Assembly: GCA_903931945.1 (NCBI GenBank)
Contig: CAIZEI010000151.1
Span: forward strand, 1 to 64,000
DNA from: an uncultured Hyphomicrobiales bacterium
GTDB taxonomy: Bacteria > Pseudomonadota > Alphaproteobacteria > Rhizobiales > Beijerinckiaceae
Direction of reading: 5' to 3'
DNA length: 64,000 nt
In this document: piece by piece, positions 61,527 through 64,000 of the stretch
Numbering within the stretch: position 1 is the first letter of the stretch
Layout: each line of letters opens with the position of its first letter
Translations under genes and position numbers: made by a program
Notes under the pieces: generated by a model
The model's input: the letters and a program-made list of their open reading frames with translations, nothing else
Database searches by the model: none
Told to the model about the DNA's origin: nothing

Positions 61527-63182
61527 ATGGCGAAACGGACCACCTTCGGTCGGGCCATTCTGGGCGCCGCGATCATTTCAACAGCGGCGATTGGCGCGTT
61601 GTCGCCCCAGGCGGCGCGCGCGGCGGCGGAAAATGTCGCGCTCGGCGGCGCGCGCGGCCTCGTGAAATCGAGCAAGGGCGACCTGCTCGAAGGCATGATG
61701 GTGCAGTTGATCTCGAAAAAGACCAATATCCGGACAACCGTCTATAGCGACGCAAATGGAGCCTATGAATTCCCCAAACTCGAGTCGGGCGACTACACGC
61801 TGCGCATCGCGCAGCCGCGCGAGTTCTTCCCCTTCGTGAAGGACAGCATTCATATCGATGGCGCCTCCGCGCTCGACGACATCGTTGTGACGCGCATCGC
61901 CAACGCCGAACTGCTGCCGCCGTTGCCCGAAATCGCGGCGCAGATGACAGGCGCCGAATGGCTGCTCAGCCTGCCGGGAACCTCCGAAGAAAAGGCGCTT
62001 TTGACCAATTATTGTAATTGGTGTCATTCCTATCAGCAGATTTTTCGCAACCGCTACGACGAACGCAGCTGGTCGAAGATCGTCTACCGCATGACTCGCG
62101 GCGCGGGCTCGCCGCTCATCAACATTCGCGACCCCGGAAGGCTGGCGCCCGGCGAGGAGCCGAAGCTTCTGCACTTCCTGTCAACGGCGCGCGGTCCAGA
62201 CGCCAAAGACCCTCCGTTTCAGGAACTGCCGCGCGCACATGGCCGGGCGACGCGTGTCGTCATCACAGAGTACGAATTGCCGCGCGTCGAAACGGCCACA
62301 CATGACGTCACGGGCGATTCCCAGGGAAGACCCTGGTATTCGACCCATCGCAGCTCCTACGTCGGGCGCCTCGATCCAAAGACCGGCGTCGTCGAGGAAT
62401 TCCACGTGCCCTTGCCGCAGGCGGGCTCATTGCCCGGCACGCACTGGATTCATGTCGACAAGAACGACGTCGTCTGGGGCTCGGAAAACTGGGCGCATAA
62501 TATCTGGCGACTCGATCCGGCGACGAAGGATTTCAAACGCATTCCGTGGAAAGTGCCGGAGGGCGTCAACTCGCCCATGGGCGGCAATTATGCGCTCGAT
62601 CTCGACGGCCAGATCTGGCGTTCGCGCGAAAAGGGCGTCAGTCAGGTCGATGCGCTGACGGGGATCGAACTCAAGAAATATCCGACCAAAAAATTTGCCG
62701 GCACCTACGGGTCGGCGGTGAGCGCGGATGGTAAATATTTCGGCGGCGGCGCGTGGCCCAAGGATGGCGTGGTCATCGCAGACCTGAAAACCGGCGAGGT
62801 CTGGGAGCCGGATTCGACGCCCAATTCCGGGCCCGCGCGCGGCGAGTTCGATTCCGACGACAATTACTGGGCAGGCGGACGCGGCGGCGTCCTGGTCGAA
62901 TTCAACATGAAGGAAAAACGCATTCACGAATATCGCATCCCGACGCCTTACGCGTCGATGTATTCGGCGAACGCTGACAAAAACGGCGACGTCTGGGCCG
63001 GCGAAATGCACGCAGGCCGCTACTTCCGCTTCAGCCCGAAGACGGAGACTTTTACGGAATATGTGCTTCCCGAGCCTTATGGCATTGACCGCGAAACCTG
63101 GATCGACAATTCAACGACGCCGGTGACAGTCTGGTATGTCGATCAGGAAGGATTTCTGGTGCGCATCCAGCCTCTGGATTAG
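61527..63182 (+). CDS. Secreted carboxypeptidase-regulatory-like/haem-motif/beta-propeller protein
   Basis: A 551-residue periplasmic protein. A signal peptide (AAIISTAAIGALSPQAARA) leads to a CarboxypepD_reg-like beta-sandwich (about 38-115, with GDLLEGMMVQLISKKTNIRT and GAYEFPKLESGDYTL). A CNWCH motif at residues 163-167 suggests covalent haem. From about 225 on, repeated blades such as HDVTGDSQGRPWYSTHRSSY, NDVVWGSENWAHNIWRLD and GNYALDLDGQIWRSRE form a streptogramin-lyase/Vgb-like beta-propeller. GGGAG precedes the ATG by seven bases. Likely a redox or sensory enzyme paired with the upstream cytochrome; substrate unknown. Confidence 0.8.
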   Translation: MAKRTTFGRAILGAAIISTAAIGALSPQAARAAAENVALGGARGLVKSSKGDLLEGMMVQLISKKTNIRTTVYSDANGAYEFPKLESGDYTLRIAQPREFFPFVKDSIHIDGASALDDIVVTRIANAELLPPLPEIAAQMTGAEWLLSLPGTSEEKALLTNYCNWCHSYQQIFRNRYDERSWSKIVYRMTRGAGSPLINIRDPGRLAPGEEPKLLHFLSTARGPDAKDPPFQELPRAHGRATRVVITEYELPRVETATHDVTGDSQGRPWYSTHRSSYVGRLDPKTGVVEEFHVPLPQAGSLPGTHWIHVDKNDVVWGSENWAHNIWRLDPATKDFKRIPWKVPEGVNSPMGGNYALDLDGQIWRSREKGVSQVDALTGIELKKYPTKKFAGTYGSAVSADGKYFGGGAWPKDGVVIADLKTGEVWEPDSTPNSGPARGEFDSDDNYWAGGRGGVLVEFNMKEKRIHEYRIPTPYASMYSANADKNGDVWAGEMHAGRYFRFSPKTETFTEYVLPEPYGIDRETWIDNSTTPVTVWYVDQEGFLVRIQPLD

Positions 63183-63207
63183 GGCTGGCCCAGGGTCGAT
63201 CGCGCAA

Positions 63208-63342
63208 ACCCTCTCCCACAGGGAGAGGGTCGTCGTGGAACGGCGGGGTGAGGGTTGCGATCTCCACAAGCTTGTCCAGCAATTCCTGAGATCGAATCCC
63301 CTCATCCGGCGCTTCGCGCCACCTTGTCCCCAAGGGAGAAGG
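63208..63342. repeat. Intergenic palindromic repeat, possible two-way terminator
   Basis: The element starts with a perfect hairpin ACCCTCTCCC-ACA-GGGAGAGGGT (63208-63230). A GGCGGGGTGAGGG stretch follows, partly complementary to the later CCCCTCATCCGGCG, and it ends with CCCCAAGGGAGAAGG. This layout matches dispersed repeats of rhizobial genomes. It lies between two convergent genes and may end both transcripts. Confidence 0.55.
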
Positions 63343-63406
63343 ACTTCTCGCATAGCTGGATTTTTGCTTCGCCCGCCTCTTCCTTGTTGGTGTGTGCAAT
63401 AACCTG

Positions 63407-64000
63407 TCATCGCTTCCAGTGCGGGGAAAATTGTAACGCCACGACATTCTCGTAAGAGACATCCGTGTCAAGCAACCCAACCGCACGCTGAAATTCCACC
63501 ATCCCGGCGACCGCCTCGCGCGAAATGCTGGCGTCGTAAAACGGCAGATCGCGCCTCACGAGATCGGCGATGAGGCCGGCTTCATAGGCAGGGAACAGTT
63601 TGCGCCCGACCTGCGTGGCCAGTGAAACATCCGCACGCAAAGCTTCCTGCGTTTTGACGAGCGCACGAACCGCCGCCGCCGCTGCGCCGGGATTTTCAGC
63701 GATCAGTCTGTCGGTCGTCATCATAGCGGGCATGGTATAATGTAGCGCTTTGGGCGGGCCATCGCCGCGCCTTGCATCGATCACCATTGTTCCGGCGCCA
63801 GAACGGATCGCGACTTCGGCGCCCATGCCATTGGCCCAGAATCCGTCGATGGCGCCCGCCTGCAAGGCTTTTGCCGCAGCGACGCCAAAGTTCTTCGTCG
63901 CATCGAGGAACTGCATAGGAACCGGCGTAATATTGACCTTGTCGCGTATGACATCGACGCCCGACTCCACCAGCAATTGGCGCAATCCGAGATCAACCAT
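63407..64000 (-). CDS. NMT1/TauA-type ABC substrate-binding protein, C-terminal part (5' end outside window)
   Basis: The last 197 or so residues of a periplasmic binding protein of the NMT1/SsuA class; the frame is open to the window edge. Characteristic features are AKALQAGAIDGFWANGMGAE and the helical C-terminal part with LVKTQEALRADVSLATQVGR. It is of the same broad family as the protein at 14077 but clearly not a recent copy. Permease and ATPase genes, if present, would be outside the window. Confidence 0.82.
   Translation of the reverse strand: MVDLGLRQLLVESGVDVIRDKVNITPVPMQFLDATKNFGVAAAKALQAGAIDGFWANGMGAEVAIRSGAGTMVIDARRGDGPPKALHYTMPAMMTTDRLIAENPGAAAAAVRALVKTQEALRADVSLATQVGRKLFPAYEAGLIADLVRRDLPFYDASISREAVAGMVEFQRAVGLLDTDVSYENVVALQFSPHWKR

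Noticed and set aside
1-64000. tRNA, rRNA, CRISPR, prophage or insertion sequences
   Set aside because: I scanned the gaps and ORF products and found no transposase, integrase, phage structural gene, cas gene or recognisable structured tRNA; a dedicated tRNA scan was not possible.

Overview
The window looks like ordinary chromosome of a GC-rich alphaproteobacterium, most likely Hyphomicrobiales (a Beijerinckiaceae/Methylocystaceae/Bradyrhizobiaceae-like lineage). Supporting signs are a SAM-II riboswitch ahead of metZ, a plant-type glutamate-cysteine ligase, an IalB-family protein, a double-length dCTP deaminase, the ffh-rpsP-rimM order, an rsmB-heparinase pair, and palindromic intergenic repeats of the rhizobial kind. 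The genus assignment is inference. No tRNA, rRNA, CRISPR array, prophage, transposase or integrase was found.

Layout. 0-2 kb: the 3' end of formyl-CoA:oxalate CoA-transferase (frc) and an oxalate/formate antiporter (oxlT) broken by an in-frame TAG at codon 50. 2-10.5 kb: one operon of a branched-chain-type ABC importer (binding protein, fused LivHM permease, LivG, LivF) running straight into hyuA-hyuB hydantoinase/oxoprolinase genes, ended by a long hairpin. 10.7-14 kb: rsmB and a heparinase-like gene. 14-15 kb: an orphan NMT1-type binding protein. 15.3-21.4 kb: an exopolysaccharide region with a Wzc/ExoP-type tyrosine kinase carrying a YG-rich tail, two tandem paralogous GT2 glycosyltransferases and an unrecognised aromatic-rich protein. 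21.5-25.1 kb: a three-gene operon with 4-nt overlaps (YejA-like binding protein, a lone N-terminal acyl-CoA-synthetase-like protein, FrnE/DsbA thioredoxin-fold protein). 25.4-31.5 kb: IalB, DUF3772-MscS channel, Nudix, CAP lipoprotein, glutamine amidotransferase, SDR. 31.6-35.3 kb: a Wza-type export lipoprotein and a TPR-GT41 (SPINDLY/OGT-like) protein. 35.3-44.9 kb: housekeeping (M20 dipeptidase, family-4-like UDG, dcd, metZ with SAM-II leader, apaG, argE, rpmF, farnesyl diphosphate synthase, DUF1345). 44.9-51.4 kb: accessory genes (secreted small proteins, cupin plus Bug binding protein, MATE pump, DUF937 plus Bug-like protein, a solitary Flp pilin). 51.6-57.8 kb: gshA, an alpha/beta hydrolase, rimM, rpsP, ffh and a two-domain AprI/Inh-like protein. 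57.9-64 kb: D-2-hydroxyacid dehydrogenase, DUF3891, an alpha/beta hydrolase with a one-base frameshift that removes its Asp/His catalytic residues, a cytochrome c paired with a haem-motif beta-propeller protein, and a second NMT1-type binding protein cut by the window end.

How it fits together. The region is rich in nutrient capture: six solute-binding proteins from four families, only one with its own permease and ATPases. The two polysaccharide regions, about 10 kb apart, together supply an export lipoprotein, a co-polymerase/kinase and three glycosyltransferases. The most noteworthy items are the interrupted oxlT, the frameshifted hydrolase, the YejA/synthetase/FrnE operon, the cytochrome plus haem-propeller pair, the Cys-depleted UDG and the SAM-II leader. 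I did not see a clearly new defence or mobile system.
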